Shown here piece after piece: positions 17,730-26,521 of a stretch of DNA of 64,000 nucleotides (the stretch's first letter is position 1; each line of letters opens with the position of its first letter). The DNA lies in assembly GCF_036181745.1 (NCBI RefSeq), contig NZ_CP108080.1, positions 3,038,001 through 3,102,000 of the forward strand. The letters run 5' to 3'. A program made the translations under genes and the position numbers. The DNA comes from Streptomyces sp. NBC_00259 (lineage in GTDB: Bacteria > Actinomycetota > Actinomycetes > Streptomycetales > Streptomycetaceae). Under the pieces are notes generated by a model. It searched no databases. It was not told where the DNA came from and saw nothing but the letters and a program-made list of their open reading frames with translations.

Positions 17730-19048
17730 CGTCGCCGCGCATGACGCCGCCGTCCTACCGGGTGTGGGCGCTGCCGGGGCTCCCCGAGGTCCGGCCCGGC
17801 GACGACATCGCGAAGCTGATCGCGGCCACCGAGCCGGGGCTGGTGGACGGTGACGTCCTGCTGGTCACGTCGAAGATCGTCAGCAAGGCGGAGCGGCGGC
17901 TCGTCGAGGCCGGGGACCGTGAGGAGGCCATCGACGCGGAGACGGTACGGGTCGTGGCCCGGCGCGGCGCGCTCCGTATCGTCGAGAACCGGCAGGGTCT
18001 GGTCATGGCGGCGGCCGGGGTGGACGCCTCCAACACCCCTGCCGGGACGGTGCTGTTGCTGCCCGAGGACCCGGACGCCTCGGCCGTACGCATCCGGGAC
18101 GGGCTGCGGGACACCCTCGGGGTCGAGGTGGGCGTCGTGATCACGGACACCTTCGGGAGGCCCTGGCGGACCGGGCTCACGGATGTCGCCATCGGGGCGG
18201 CCGGGGTGCGGGTGCTGGACGATCTGCGCGGCGGCGTCGACGCGCACGGCAATCCGCTGAGCGCGACCGTCGTCGCCACCGCCGACGAGTTGGCCGCGGC
18301 CGGAGACCTGGTCAAGGGCAAGGCGGCGGGGCTGCCGGTGGCGGTGGTGCGCGGCCTGCCCCACGTCGTCGGCGAACCGACGGAGGCGGCCGTGGGCGCG
18401 CGGGCTCTGGTCCGTACCGCCGCCGACGACATGTTCCGCCTCGGCACGTCCGAGGCCGTACGGGAGGCGGTGACCCAGCGCCGTACGGTGCGGGCGTTCA
18501 CCGACGAGCCGGTCGACCCGGGCGCGGTCCGCCGCGCGGTCGCCGCCGCGGTGACGGCACCGGCACCGCACCACACGACCCCCTGGCGCTTCGTACTCCT
18601 TGAGTCCGAGGCGTCACGGACCCGGCTGCTCGACGCGATGCGCGACGCCTGGATCGCGGATCTGCGCCGCGACGGCAAGTCGGAGGAGTCCATCGCCAAG
18701 CGCGTCCGCCGCGGCGACGTCCTGCGCAACGCGCCGTACCTGGCGGTGCCGTGCATGGTCATGGACGGCTCGCACCACTACGGCGATCCGCGCCGCGACG
18801 CGGCGGAGCGCGAGATGTTCGTCGTCGCGACGGGCGCGGGCGTCCAGAACTTCCTCATCGCGCTGGCCGGCGAACGGCTCGGGTCGGCGTGGGTGTCCTC
18901 GACGATGTTCTGCCGCGACGTGGTGCGCGAGGTGCTGGAGCTTCCGGCGAACTGGGACCCGATGGGCGCGGTCGCGATCGGCCACGCGGCGGAGGCGCCG
19001 CGCGAGCGCCCGGCGCGGGACGCGGGGGCGTTCATCGAGGCGCGGTGA
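17726..19048 (+). CDS. fbiB: F420-0:gamma-glutamyl ligase with nitroreductase domain
   Basis: Bifunctional FbiB, 440 residues. The N-terminal CofE half (about 10-240) adds glutamates to F420-0 using [42 protein letters not shown] and [13 protein letters not shown] are its signatures. The C-terminal half (about 250-435) is an FMN-binding nitroreductase fold ([30 protein letters not shown]), which in mycobacteria reduces dehydro-F420-0 and helps polyglutamylation. It is translationally coupled to fbiA through ATGA and ends in a long hairpin facing the next gene. Confidence 0.94.
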   Translation: MTSPRMTPPSYRVWALPGLPEVRPGDDIAKLIAATEPGLVDGDVLLVTSKIVSKAERRLVEAGDREEAIDAETVRVVARRGALRIVENRQGLVMAAAGVDASNTPAGTVLLLPEDPDASAVRIRDGLRDTLGVEVGVVITDTFGRPWRTGLTDVAIGAAGVRVLDDLRGGVDAHGNPLSATVVATADELAAAGDLVKGKAAGLPVAVVRGLPHVVGEPTEAAVGARALVRTAADDMFRLGTSEAVREAVTQRRTVRAFTDEPVDPGAVRRAVAAAVTAPAPHHTTPWRFVLLESEASRTRLLDAMRDAWIADLRRDGKSEESIAKRVRRGDVLRNAPYLAVPCMVMDGSHHYGDPRRDAAEREMFVVATGAGVQNFLIALAGERLGSAWVSSTMFCRDVVREVLELPANWDPMGAVAIGHAAEAPRERPARDAGAFIEAR

Positions 19049-19056
19049 CCGATCCT

Positions 19057-19103
19057 CACGCAGCGAGGCCCCGGCCGGTGATCGGCCCGGGCCTCATTGC
19101 GTG
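19057..19103. terminator. Bidirectional terminator after fbiB
   Basis: A long interrupted stem: CACGCA/TGCGTG at the base, then GAGGCCC/GGGCCTC and GGCCG/CGGCC with a GTGAT loop. It sits between two convergent genes only 59 bp apart. Confidence 0.75.
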
Positions 19104-19107
19104 GTGC

Positions 19108-19596
19108 TCAGCGGGCCGGTGGTGCGGCGTTCCAGTCGTGCGGGACCGTCATGCCCCAGTTCGCACAGGCGCGGATCATGGTGGCGCGGACGGCGGGCCC
19201 CGCGTGGGCGTAGGACAACGGCCCGTCCCGGCCGATCAGATAGTCGCCGGTCAGCCCCTCGAGGAAGTCCAGGTTGACGGGCTCGGGTGAGACGGCGACC
19301 CGCTCCAGGAAGGAGAAGGTCCGCCGCAGCACCTCGTCCCGCTCGCGGCCCGGATCCGCCGCGAGTGCCGGCATCAGAACCTCGTTGAACAGGTCCCAGA
19401 GCAGTCCGTAGACATCCGTCCGGCACGCGTTGACATCGGCCTGGTCGTACGCGATACCGATCGCCGACCGGACCTTCCGCGCGACCGGCTCACGCATCTC
19501 GGGGAAGCAGTCCAGCATCTGCCCGAGAAACGTGTGCGTCCGGATCGGTTCCGCCGGCATCGGTTCCGCCGGCGGCGCGCCGACGACGTGGCTCAC
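19108..19596 (-). CDS. Hypothetical protein coupled to a DNA glycosylase
   Basis: 162 residues, family not recognised. It is soluble, mostly helical, with FLGQMLDCFPEMREPVARKVRSAI near 22-45 and FLERVAVSPEPVNLDFLEGLTGDYLIG near 97-123. There is no signal peptide, membrane helix or metal motif. The start is GTG at 19596, overlapping the glycosylase stop by 4 nt (GTGA); a longer open frame upstream is that gene's shadow. Coupling suggests a shared transcript but does not prove a repair role. Confidence 0.75.
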   Translation of the reverse strand: MSHVVGAPPAEPMPAEPIRTHTFLGQMLDCFPEMREPVARKVRSAIGIAYDQADVNACRTDVYGLLWDLFNEVLMPALAADPGRERDEVLRRTFSFLERVAVSPEPVNLDFLEGLTGDYLIGRDGPLSYAHAGPAVRATMIRACANWGMTVPHDWNAAPPAR

Positions 19597-20600
19597 AGCT
19601 TGCCGATGTCGCCGCGCGGCATCTTCGGCTTCCGTCGGGCCGGGACGCGGCCGCTCAGGAGGATCAGGCGGGCGGCGCGGTGGCGTTGGCCGGCGTAGGG
19701 GGCGAGGAGTTCGAGCATCGTCGCGTCGTCCGCGTCGCGGTCGTCGGCGAGGGCGTGGCCGACGATGCCGGGGAGGTGGAGGTCGCCGACCGTGATGGCG
19801 TCGGGGGCGCCGTTGCTGCGCTGGACGGTCTCGGCGGAGGTCCAGGGGCCGATGCCGGGGATCAGTTCGAGGCGGGCCATGGCCGCCTCGGGCGTCATGG
19901 CCGCGGCCTCCTCCATGCGGCGGGCGACGCGGACCGCGCGCAGGATCGTGGCGGCGCGCTTGTCGTCGACGCCCGCGCGGTGCCACTCCCAGGACGGGAT
20001 CATCGCCCAGGTGCGGGCGTCCGGCATGACGGACATGCGGTCGGGGCACGGGCCGGGGGCCGGCTCGCCGTACTTGCGTACGAGGAGACGCCAGGCGCGG
20101 TACGCCTCGTCCGTGGTGACCTTCTGTTCCAGGATCGACGGGATCAGGGACTCAAGGACCAGTCCCGTGCGGGTGAGGCGCAGGCCGGGGCGGCGGCGGT
20201 GGGTGGCCGCGACGAGGCGGTGGCGGGGCTCGAAGGCGTCCGGGTCGTCCGACTCGCCGAGCAGCGCGGGCAGTTGGTCCAGCAGCCAGCCCGCTCCGGG
20301 ACCCCAGGCCTCGGCGTGCACGGCGCCGTCGCGTGCCGCCACGCGGAGGGTGCCCGCGCCGGCCGGGGTGCGGGTGGCGCGCCACACCGAGCCGTCCGGT
20401 GTCGTACGGAACATCGGGTCGGCCGGCCCGCGCCGCAGTGGCCCCAGCACCAGCCCCAGGTCGAGCGGACCCGGCGGGACGTACCGCCGCTCCCGGCCGC
20501 CACCGGGGGCCGCCGCGGGCCTGGGCGCGGGTACGGCGACCTCGCCGCCGCGCACGGTGGTGCGGGTGACGGCGGGACGGGGGTCGAAGCGGCCTGCCAC
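19593..20600 (-). CDS. DNA-3-methyladenine glycosylase family protein
   Basis: HhH-GPD superfamily base-excision repair glycosylase of the AlkA/DNA glycosylase II type, removing alkylated bases. Of 335 residues, the N-terminal beta region spans about 40-120, the helical catalytic core 140-310. The helix-hairpin-helix is LELIPGIGPWTSAETV (PGIGPWT at 248-254) and the expected catalytic Asp is D273 in TVGDLHLPGI; ILEQKVT near 156-162 is also conserved. The far N-terminus is Arg/Pro-rich and may be disordered. It is coupled to the downstream unknown gene. Confidence 0.88.
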   Translation of the reverse strand: MAGRFDPRPAVTRTTVRGGEVAVPAPRPAAAPGGGRERRYVPPGPLDLGLVLGPLRRGPADPMFRTTPDGSVWRATRTPAGAGTLRVAARDGAVHAEAWGPGAGWLLDQLPALLGESDDPDAFEPRHRLVAATHRRRPGLRLTRTGLVLESLIPSILEQKVTTDEAYRAWRLLVRKYGEPAPGPCPDRMSVMPDARTWAMIPSWEWHRAGVDDKRAATILRAVRVARRMEEAAAMTPEAAMARLELIPGIGPWTSAETVQRSNGAPDAITVGDLHLPGIVGHALADDRDADDATMLELLAPYAGQRHRAARLILLSGRVPARRKPKMPRGDIGKL

Positions 20601-20753
20601 GGGTGGGGTCCTGGGTGTCGTTCGGGGTGCCCTGGAGCGTTCGGGTCCCTTTGAGCGTAGGGGGTCGTGCCGTGCCCGCGCAGCGGGACCGTGCCGCCCG
20701 CCCGCTCGCCGGTCCGCGAAGACGCCCGCCCGCCGGTCCGGGGAGACGCCCGC

Positions 20754-21845
20754 CTACTGGTCCGAGGAGAAGCGGATCGCCCCGGCCGGAAGCGTGGCGT
20801 CGCACCAGACCCGGACGCCGTCCCGCAGCTCGTTGTCGGGGCCGATGACCGCGCCGTCGCCGATGACCGCGCCCGCGAGAACCGTGCGGGCACCCACGCG
20901 GGCACGGGCGCCGATCAGCGAGTCCGTGATCACCGCTCCCGCTTCGACGACCGCGCCGTCCAGGACCGTGCTGCCGCTGATGCGGGCGCCCTCGCCGATG
21001 CTCGCGCCGTCGCCGACGACCGTGCCGCCTGTGAGCTTGGCGTCGGGAGCGACCGTGGCGGTCGGCAGGACCAGACGGTCACCGCAGCGCCCCGGCACCG
21101 CCGGTGACGGGGCCCGGCCGAGGACCAGGTCGGCGGAGCCGCGGACGAAGGCCTGCGGGGTGCCGAGGTCCAGCCAGTACGTGGAGTCGACCATGCCCTG
21201 CAGATGGGCCCCGGAGGCGAGCAGTTCGGGGAAGGTCTCGCGCTCGACCGACACCGGCCGGCCCGCCGGGATGCTGTCGATGACGGAGCGGCGGAAGACG
21301 TACGCACCGGCGTTGATCTGGTCGGTGACGATCTCCTCCGGGGTCTGCGGCTTCTCCAGGAAGTCCGTGACCCGGCCCGTCGCGTCCGTCGGCACGAGTC
21401 CGAAGGCGCGCGGGTCCTCGACCCTGGTGAGGTGGAGCGAGACGTCCGCGCCCGAGGACCGGTGGGTGTCGACGAGGGCGCGGATGTCCAGCCCGGTCAG
21501 GATGTCGCCGTTGAAGATCAGCACCGGTTCGTCCGGCCCCGACCGCAGTCTGGACGCGACGTTCCGGATCGCCCCGCCCGTGCCGAGCGGCTCCTCCTCG
21601 GTGACGTATTCCAGGTGCAGACCCAGCGACGAGCCGTCACCGAAGTACGGCTCGAAGACCTCCGCGAGGTACGACGTCGCGAGCACGATGTGCTCGACGC
21701 CCGCGGCGCGCGCCCGCGCCAGCTGGTGCGTGAGGAACGGCACCCCGGCCGCGGGGACCATCGGCTTCGGTGTGTTCATGGTGAGCGGGCGCAGCCGGGT
21801 GCCCTTGCCGCCGACCAGGAGGATCGCTTCTTGGGCCTGAGTCAA
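20754..21845 (-). CDS. manC: Mannose-1-phosphate guanylyltransferase
   Basis: Makes GDP-mannose from GTP and mannose-1-phosphate, feeding glycoprotein, phospholipid-mannose and polymer synthesis. The 363 residues have an N-terminal nucleotidyltransferase domain (VGGKGTRLRPLTMNTPKPMVP at 11-31, FNGDILTGLD near 112) and a C-terminal left-handed beta-helix of hexapeptide repeats (about 255-350: IGEGARI, VVEAGAVI, IGDGAVI). A related sugar-1-phosphate is possible, but the manA/manB context favours mannose. It appears to start with TTG (21845) after AGAAGG, unusual and possibly rate-limiting. Confidence 0.88.
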   Translation of the reverse strand: MTQAQEAILLVGGKGTRLRPLTMNTPKPMVPAAGVPFLTHQLARARAAGVEHIVLATSYLAEVFEPYFGDGSSLGLHLEYVTEEEPLGTGGAIRNVASRLRSGPDEPVLIFNGDILTGLDIRALVDTHRSSGADVSLHLTRVEDPRAFGLVPTDATGRVTDFLEKPQTPEEIVTDQINAGAYVFRRSVIDSIPAGRPVSVERETFPELLASGAHLQGMVDSTYWLDLGTPQAFVRGSADLVLGRAPSPAVPGRCGDRLVLPTATVAPDAKLTGGTVVGDGASIGEGARISGSTVLDGAVVEAGAVITDSLIGARARVGARTVLAGAVIGDGAVIGPDNELRDGVRVWCDATLPAGAIRFSSDQ

Positions 21846-21899
21846 TGCCTTCTCTGCTTCCTTCTGGGGCCGGGCAATTCGTGCGTATGACCGGCCAGT

Positions 21900-21931
21900 G
21901 TATGCAGCCTGTTCGTACGTACGTATGCAGC
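21900..21931. promoter_or_regulatory. 9-bp direct repeat in the manC upstream region
   Basis: GTATGCAGC occurs at 21900-21908 and 21923-21931, 23 bp apart (about two helical turns). On the minus strand a TACACT within the promoter-proximal copy could be a -10, though no good -35 accompanies it. Candidate operator or promoter of manC. Confidence 0.35.
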
Positions 21932-21971
21932 ACCGGGAGTACCGCGTCCGGCGCTCGGCGGCCGGTGCCCG

Positions 21972-23501
21972 TCAGCGTCCCTGGAGCTTGGCCGACAGCG
22001 TTCGGACCGCGGGGAGTTGGCCGTAGAGGCGGGCTCCCGGGCAGTCGGTCGCGAAGCCGTCCCGGTGCCCCGAGATGACGTTGAGCTTGGCCTGGGTGCC
22101 CAGCTTGAACTTGTTGCCTCCGGCGGATGTCAGAAATGTCGTGGACTTCGGGTTCATCCCGAAGAGGCCCAGCTTCCATGCGGTCAGTTTGGCGATCGCC
22201 TGGACCGCGGCCGCCGGCGGAGTGGTCGAACTGTACGTTCCGAGCACGGCGATGCCCATGCTGTTCGAGTTGAAACCGCGTGTGTGCGCGCCGAGCACCG
22301 CCTTGGCCACGCCTCCCGCACGCCCTTCGTAGATGTTTCCGCACTTGTCGACCGCGAAGTTGTAGCCGATGTCCCGCCAGCCGCTGCTCTCCACGTGGTA
22401 GCGGTAGATACTGCGGAGAACGGAGGCCGACTGCGCGCAGGTGAACCGGTTGCCGCTGGCGGTGTGATGGACGAAGGCGGCCTTGACCGACTTCGTGTAG
22501 ACGAACTGCTTCTCGCGCAGCGACTCGTCGGCGCCCCAGCCCTTGCGGGTGACGATGCCCGGCCGCGGCCCCACGTAGGGCTTCGCGACGCCGTACGGGG
22601 CGGCCTCCGCCACCGTCTCCGCCTTGGTCTGCGGGGTGATCATGTCGGCGCCGAGCGGCGCGAGCTCCGCGTTGACGGCCGAGGCCGCGGCGGACTCGGC
22701 GGTGAGCGACGCGGTGAGGGCGGCGTCGGGCAGGGTACCCGGCAGTTCCTCGACCTCACCGGGCTGAGGGGTCTCGGGCTGCGGGTTCCCGGGCAGGGCG
22801 TTGCCAGGCAGGGGGTTGCCAGGCAGCGGGTTGCCAGGCAGAGGGTTGCCAGGCAGGGGGTTGCCGGGCTGCGCGTTCTCGCCCTCGCCGGGCAGGGGGC
22901 TCCCGGGCTGCAGCGTCACGGGCTGCGCGGTCCCGGGCTGCGGGGCCTCGGGCTGCGGGGTTTCGGGGACCTCGCCCGGGTCGACGAGCTCCAGCCGCAG
23001 ACCCCCCGGAAGCGGCGGCGCGGTGGCGCGCGCGGCCCCGGGGGCCGGCTCCGGCCGTACGCGGACCTCGACGCCGTCCGAGTCGCCGACCCACAGCGGC
23101 GCGGTCGAGCCGCGCACCGTGCCCGCGGCGCGCTCCGGCGAACCGGGGTCCGGGGCGTGCTCGAAGTTGTGGGTCTCCACGTCCTGCCAGGCGGACCAGT
23201 CGTCGGAGCCGGTGGCACGGGTGCGGACCTCGACCGCGCCCTGGAGTTCGCTGTCCGGGTCGTCCCAGACGACGCCGACGAGCGAGAACGGGTCGACGTC
23301 GCGCTGTGGCAGACCTTGGGCGCCGGCCCCGCCGCCCGCCCGTTCGAGGCCGGGCAGCGGGACCAGTGGCAGCGACTGCGTGGAGCCATGCAGGTCCGGC
23401 GCGGACGGCGTCGCGGCGGCGGCGGCCGTCGGCGCGAGTGCGGGTAGGGCGAGAGCGGCGGCACAGGCGACACCGATGGAAGATGCAAGGAAGGCACGCA
23501 T
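21972..23501 (-). CDS. Secreted N-acetylmuramoyl-L-alanine amidase
   Basis: Exported peptidoglycan amidase/recognition protein of 509 residues. The signal peptide is about 1-30 (FLASSIGVACAAALALPALAPTA). A beta-rich region follows (about 40-165), a Pro-rich linker with the pentamer PLPGN repeated (about 211-238), and the amidase_2/PGRP catalytic domain (about 320-505): AAFVHHTASGN, RDIGYNFAVDKCGNIYEGR, GAHTRGFNSNSMGIAVLG and ISGHRDGFATDCPG give the zinc ligands His, His and Cys. It starts ATG 23501 after GAGGATCG, divergent from the TIGR03089 gene. Confidence 0.92.
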   Translation of the reverse strand: MRAFLASSIGVACAAALALPALAPTAAAAATPSAPDLHGSTQSLPLVPLPGLERAGGGAGAQGLPQRDVDPFSLVGVVWDDPDSELQGAVEVRTRATGSDDWSAWQDVETHNFEHAPDPGSPERAAGTVRGSTAPLWVGDSDGVEVRVRPEPAPGAARATAPPLPGGLRLELVDPGEVPETPQPEAPQPGTAQPVTLQPGSPLPGEGENAQPGNPLPGNPLPGNPLPGNPLPGNALPGNPQPETPQPGEVEELPGTLPDAALTASLTAESAAASAVNAELAPLGADMITPQTKAETVAEAAPYGVAKPYVGPRPGIVTRKGWGADESLREKQFVYTKSVKAAFVHHTASGNRFTCAQSASVLRSIYRYHVESSGWRDIGYNFAVDKCGNIYEGRAGGVAKAVLGAHTRGFNSNSMGIAVLGTYSSTTPPAAAVQAIAKLTAWKLGLFGMNPKSTTFLTSAGGNKFKLGTQAKLNVISGHRDGFATDCPGARLYGQLPAVRTLSAKLQGR

Positions 23502-23629
23502 GGGACGATCCTCGGCCCGCGGCGAGGGGATCCGCCTTCCGGAGATCTGACGGATCGTCGCTCCGTACGGGGGACGCCGTCACCGGGACGGACCCGCCCG
23601 CTCGATCGGCGCGGCGTACCCTTGCGCGG

Positions 23630-24382
23630 GTGAACGCCAGCGACCGCACCCCCGCCGACCTGCTGCGATCCGCGCTCGCCGCGGACCCCGCACGCCCTTT
23701 GGTCACCTTCTACGACGACGCCACCGGTGAGCGCGTGGAATTGTCCGTCGCCACCTTCGCCAATTGGGTGGCCAAGACGGCGAATCTCCTCCAGGACGGA
23801 CTGTCCGCGGAGCCGGGCGACCGGCTGGCGCTGCTGCTGCCCGCGCACTGGCAGACCGCGGTGTGGCTGCTCGCCTGTTCCTCGGTGGGTGTCGTCGCGG
23901 ACGTCGGCGGCGACCCGGCGGGCGCGGACCTGGTCGTGAGCGGCCCGGACGGCCTGGCGGCGGCGCGCGCCTGCTCCGGCGAGCGGATCGCGCTCGCGCT
24001 GCGCCCGCTCGGCGGCCGGTTCCCGCAGGCGCCGGAGGGCTTCGCCGACTACGCCGTGGAGGTCCCGAGCCAGGGCGACCGGTTCGTACCGTACGTACCC
24101 GTCGATCCGGACGCTCCCGCGCTCGCCGTCGCCGGTACGGAGCTGACCGGCACCCAGCTCGTGGAGCGCGCCCGCGCGGACGCCGCGGAGCTGGGGCTCA
24201 CCGCCGGATCGCGGCTGCTGTCGGGACGTCCGTACGACACCTGGGACGGCCTCTCCGCCGGTCTGTACGCGCCCCTCGCGGCCGGCGGCTCTGTCGTGCT
24301 CTGCCGGAACCTGGACCAGCTGTCCCCGGAGGGCCTGACGAAGCGGATCGACAGCGAACGGGTCACCGGCACCGCGGCCTGA
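23630..24382 (+). CDS. TIGR03089 family protein
   Basis: A 250-residue actinobacterial protein resembling only the N-terminal part of AMP-forming ligases (GDRLALLLPAHWQTAVWLLACSSVGVVADV near 58-88), without the P-loop and C-terminal catalytic regions, so it is unlikely to adenylate anything itself. Function unknown. The start is GTG 23630 (VNASDRTPADLLRSALAADPA). It is divergent from the amidase and followed by a long gene-free stretch. Confidence 0.82.
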   Translation: MNASDRTPADLLRSALAADPARPLVTFYDDATGERVELSVATFANWVAKTANLLQDGLSAEPGDRLALLLPAHWQTAVWLLACSSVGVVADVGGDPAGADLVVSGPDGLAAARACSGERIALALRPLGGRFPQAPEGFADYAVEVPSQGDRFVPYVPVDPDAPALAVAGTELTGTQLVERARADAAELGLTAGSRLLSGRPYDTWDGLSAGLYAPLAAGGSVVLCRNLDQLSPEGLTKRIDSERVTGTAA

Positions 24383-25091
24383 CCGACAGGGCGGTCTGGC
24401 CGCACTGCGGATTGACCGCCGACACGGGCGTGCGGGCACGGCGGTTCAGCTGGCACGGCCCGACGGGCACGGCGGTCCAGCCGACACCACGGCCCGGGCG
24501 GGCGCGGCGCCGGCCGGCAACTGCCCGGCGGTCTGCCCCGCGAGGCGGCACGCCCGCAGGCCCGTGTCACGGCCCGACCGGCACAACGGCCTGACCGACA
24601 CAGCATCCGACCGACACCACAGCCCTGCAGGCGTCGCGCCTGTCGGCACGGCCCGGCGTCCCGCCAGCGCGCCCGTGGCGGCGTCCGGCCGACAGAGCGG
24701 CCCGACCGACACAGGTGTCCGGCCCACACAACGGCCCCACCGGCACAACGGCCCCCCGGGCGTCGCGCCTGTCGGCATGCCCCGGCGCCACGCCCAGGCG
24801 GCGGCATGCCAGCGCGCCCGCGGCGGCGGTCCAGCCGACACAGGTGTCCGACCGGCACAACGGCCCCGCGGCTGCCGGCACGGCCCGGCGCCCCGCCTGC
24901 CCGGCGCCCTGCCCGCGCGGCGGAACGCCCGCGCGCCCGCGTCACGGCCCGACCCGCACAACGGCCTGGCCGGGGCCGCGAAGTGCACTCGTACGGCTCA
25001 TTACGTGCCGAGCCCACGCGCCTGAGCGTCGGCTCCGGGACATCATCGGCGGTGCGTACTCAGACAAACCACCGCAAGGACGGACGCAACC
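24383..25091. repeat. Gene-free island of degenerate repeats
   Basis: 709 bp with no recognisable protein in any frame. Recurrent words are CACAACGGCC (five or so), GCGTCGCGCCTGTCGGCA at 24631-24648 and 24760-24777, CCGACACAGGTGTCCG at 24705-24721 and 24835-24850, and GTCACGGCCCGACC-like blocks near 24566 and 24942. Open frames through it are composition artefacts, rich in Arg, Pro, Thr and His. The promoter of the first LCP gene should be near the right end; its ribosome site AAGGACGG is at 25075-25082. Confidence 0.8.
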
Positions 25092-26273
25092 GTGACCGAC
25101 AGCGCCGGCCCGCCCGCCGAACCGGACGACCCCGCGACGGGGCACGTCACGGTCAGGAGGTCGCGCCGTCGCCTCCGGTGGATCGCGCTCTGCGTGTCGT
25201 TCCTCGTCCTCGCCCTCTCGGGCGTCGGCTGGTGGCTCTACCGGAAGCTCGAGGGCAACATCGGGACGGACCTCACCGCCGCCGAGGAGCTGGAACGGTA
25301 CGACAAGGAGCGCCCGCTGCCCTCGCCCAACGGCGCGGAGAACATCCTGCTGATCGGCTCCGACAGCCGCGCCGGCGCGGGCAACGACGCGTACGGCCGC
25401 GACAAGGGCATCCAGCGATCCGACACCACGATCCTGCTGCACCTGGCGGGCGACCGCCGCAGCGTGACGGCGGTCTCCGTCCCGCGCGACCTGCTGGTCG
25501 GCATCCCGAGCTGCCGCACCGCGAACGGCACCCGCACGCGGACGCAGTACACCCAGTTCAACTCCGCCTTCGCGGTCGGCGGCGCCGCGTGCACGATCCG
25601 TACCGTCGAGCGGCTCACCGGCGTCCGGATCGACCACCACATGGTGGTCGACTTCCGTGGCTTCAAGAGCATGGTCGACGCCGTGGGCGGGGTCACGGTC
25701 TGCCTGGCCAAGCCGATCGACGACCCCGAGGCCCATCTGCGGCTGAAGGCCGGGAAGCAGAACCTGAACGGCGAGAAGGCCCTCGGCTACGTCCGCGCCC
25801 GGAAGACCCTCGGCAACGGCAGCGACACCGACCGCATGGACCGGCAGCAGCAGTTCCTCGGCGCACTCTTCAACAAGGTGCAGAGCAACGGGGTGCTGCT
25901 CAATCCGACCCGCCTCTACCCCGTGCTGGACGCGGCGACCAAGTCGCTCACCACCGACCCCGGCCTGGACTCCCTCAAGGCCCTCTTCGACGTCGCCCGC
26001 TCACTGCGGGGCGTGCCGACGAACCGCGTGCAGTTCCTCACGGTGCCGCGCCGGTCGTATCCGTACGACCCGAACCGCGACGTGCTCGCCCAGCCGGCCG
26101 CGAGCAAGCTCTTCGAGCGGCTGCGCAAGGACGAACCGGTGAAGGTGGTGCCGAAAGGCAAGACGCCGAGCAACAGCACCGATACGGAGAGCGACAGCGG
26201 TACGGGCTCCGAGAACCCGTCGGCGACACCCACGTTTTCCGGCACCAACGCCACTTCGGGCATGTGCAAGTAA
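25092..26273 (+). CDS. LCP family glycopolymer transferase (first of five)
   Basis: LytR-CpsA-Psr enzyme; the family moves undecaprenyl-linked glycopolymers onto peptidoglycan outside the membrane. 393 residues: short basic cytoplasmic start, one membrane helix (about 29-50), then the LCP domain (about 85-270) with NILLIGSDSRAG, SVPRDLLVGIP, TQFNSAFAVGG and LGYVRARKTLGNGSDTDRMDRQQQFL, which hold the conserved Asp and Arg residues. The Ser/Thr-rich tail lacks a LytR_C domain. Start is GTG 25092. Confidence 0.9.
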   Translation: MTDSAGPPAEPDDPATGHVTVRRSRRRLRWIALCVSFLVLALSGVGWWLYRKLEGNIGTDLTAAEELERYDKERPLPSPNGAENILLIGSDSRAGAGNDAYGRDKGIQRSDTTILLHLAGDRRSVTAVSVPRDLLVGIPSCRTANGTRTRTQYTQFNSAFAVGGAACTIRTVERLTGVRIDHHMVVDFRGFKSMVDAVGGVTVCLAKPIDDPEAHLRLKAGKQNLNGEKALGYVRARKTLGNGSDTDRMDRQQQFLGALFNKVQSNGVLLNPTRLYPVLDAATKSLTTDPGLDSLKALFDVARSLRGVPTNRVQFLTVPRRSYPYDPNRDVLAQPAASKLFERLRKDEPVKVVPKGKTPSNSTDTESDSGTGSENPSATPTFSGTNATSGMCK

Positions 26274-26521
26274 AGCGCTCACCAAGGACTCGTCGGCGGT
26301 CCATGACGATTGGGTGGATTGCCCAGTTGTAAGCGGCGTGGAATTTGTCACGGACGTCGCCCGGCGCTGAACTGGGCGGATAGTGTGACGCGATCCGGTA
26401 CTTCCGGCCATCCGGCCATCCGGCCATCCGGCCGCGGGTCTCACACAACCGGATCGACGAACCGCGCGTCTCCCGGGGGGAGGGACGCCGCGCGTGGCAC
26501 CGACGGAGGACTCAAGCAACC
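26274..26521. other. Leader region between the first two LCP genes
   Basis: 248 bp. It contains 3.75 tandem copies of CCGGCCAT (26404-26433) and a -10-like TAGTGT at 26381-26386 without a convincing -35. It ends in the ribosome site for the next gene. The gap and its promoter-like box suggest separate transcription of the second LCP gene. Confidence 0.5.

Noticed and set aside
24420..25025. Several open frames within the repeat island
   Set aside because: All are low-complexity (Arg, Pro, Thr, His, Gly), lack ribosome sites and overlap one another on both strands.
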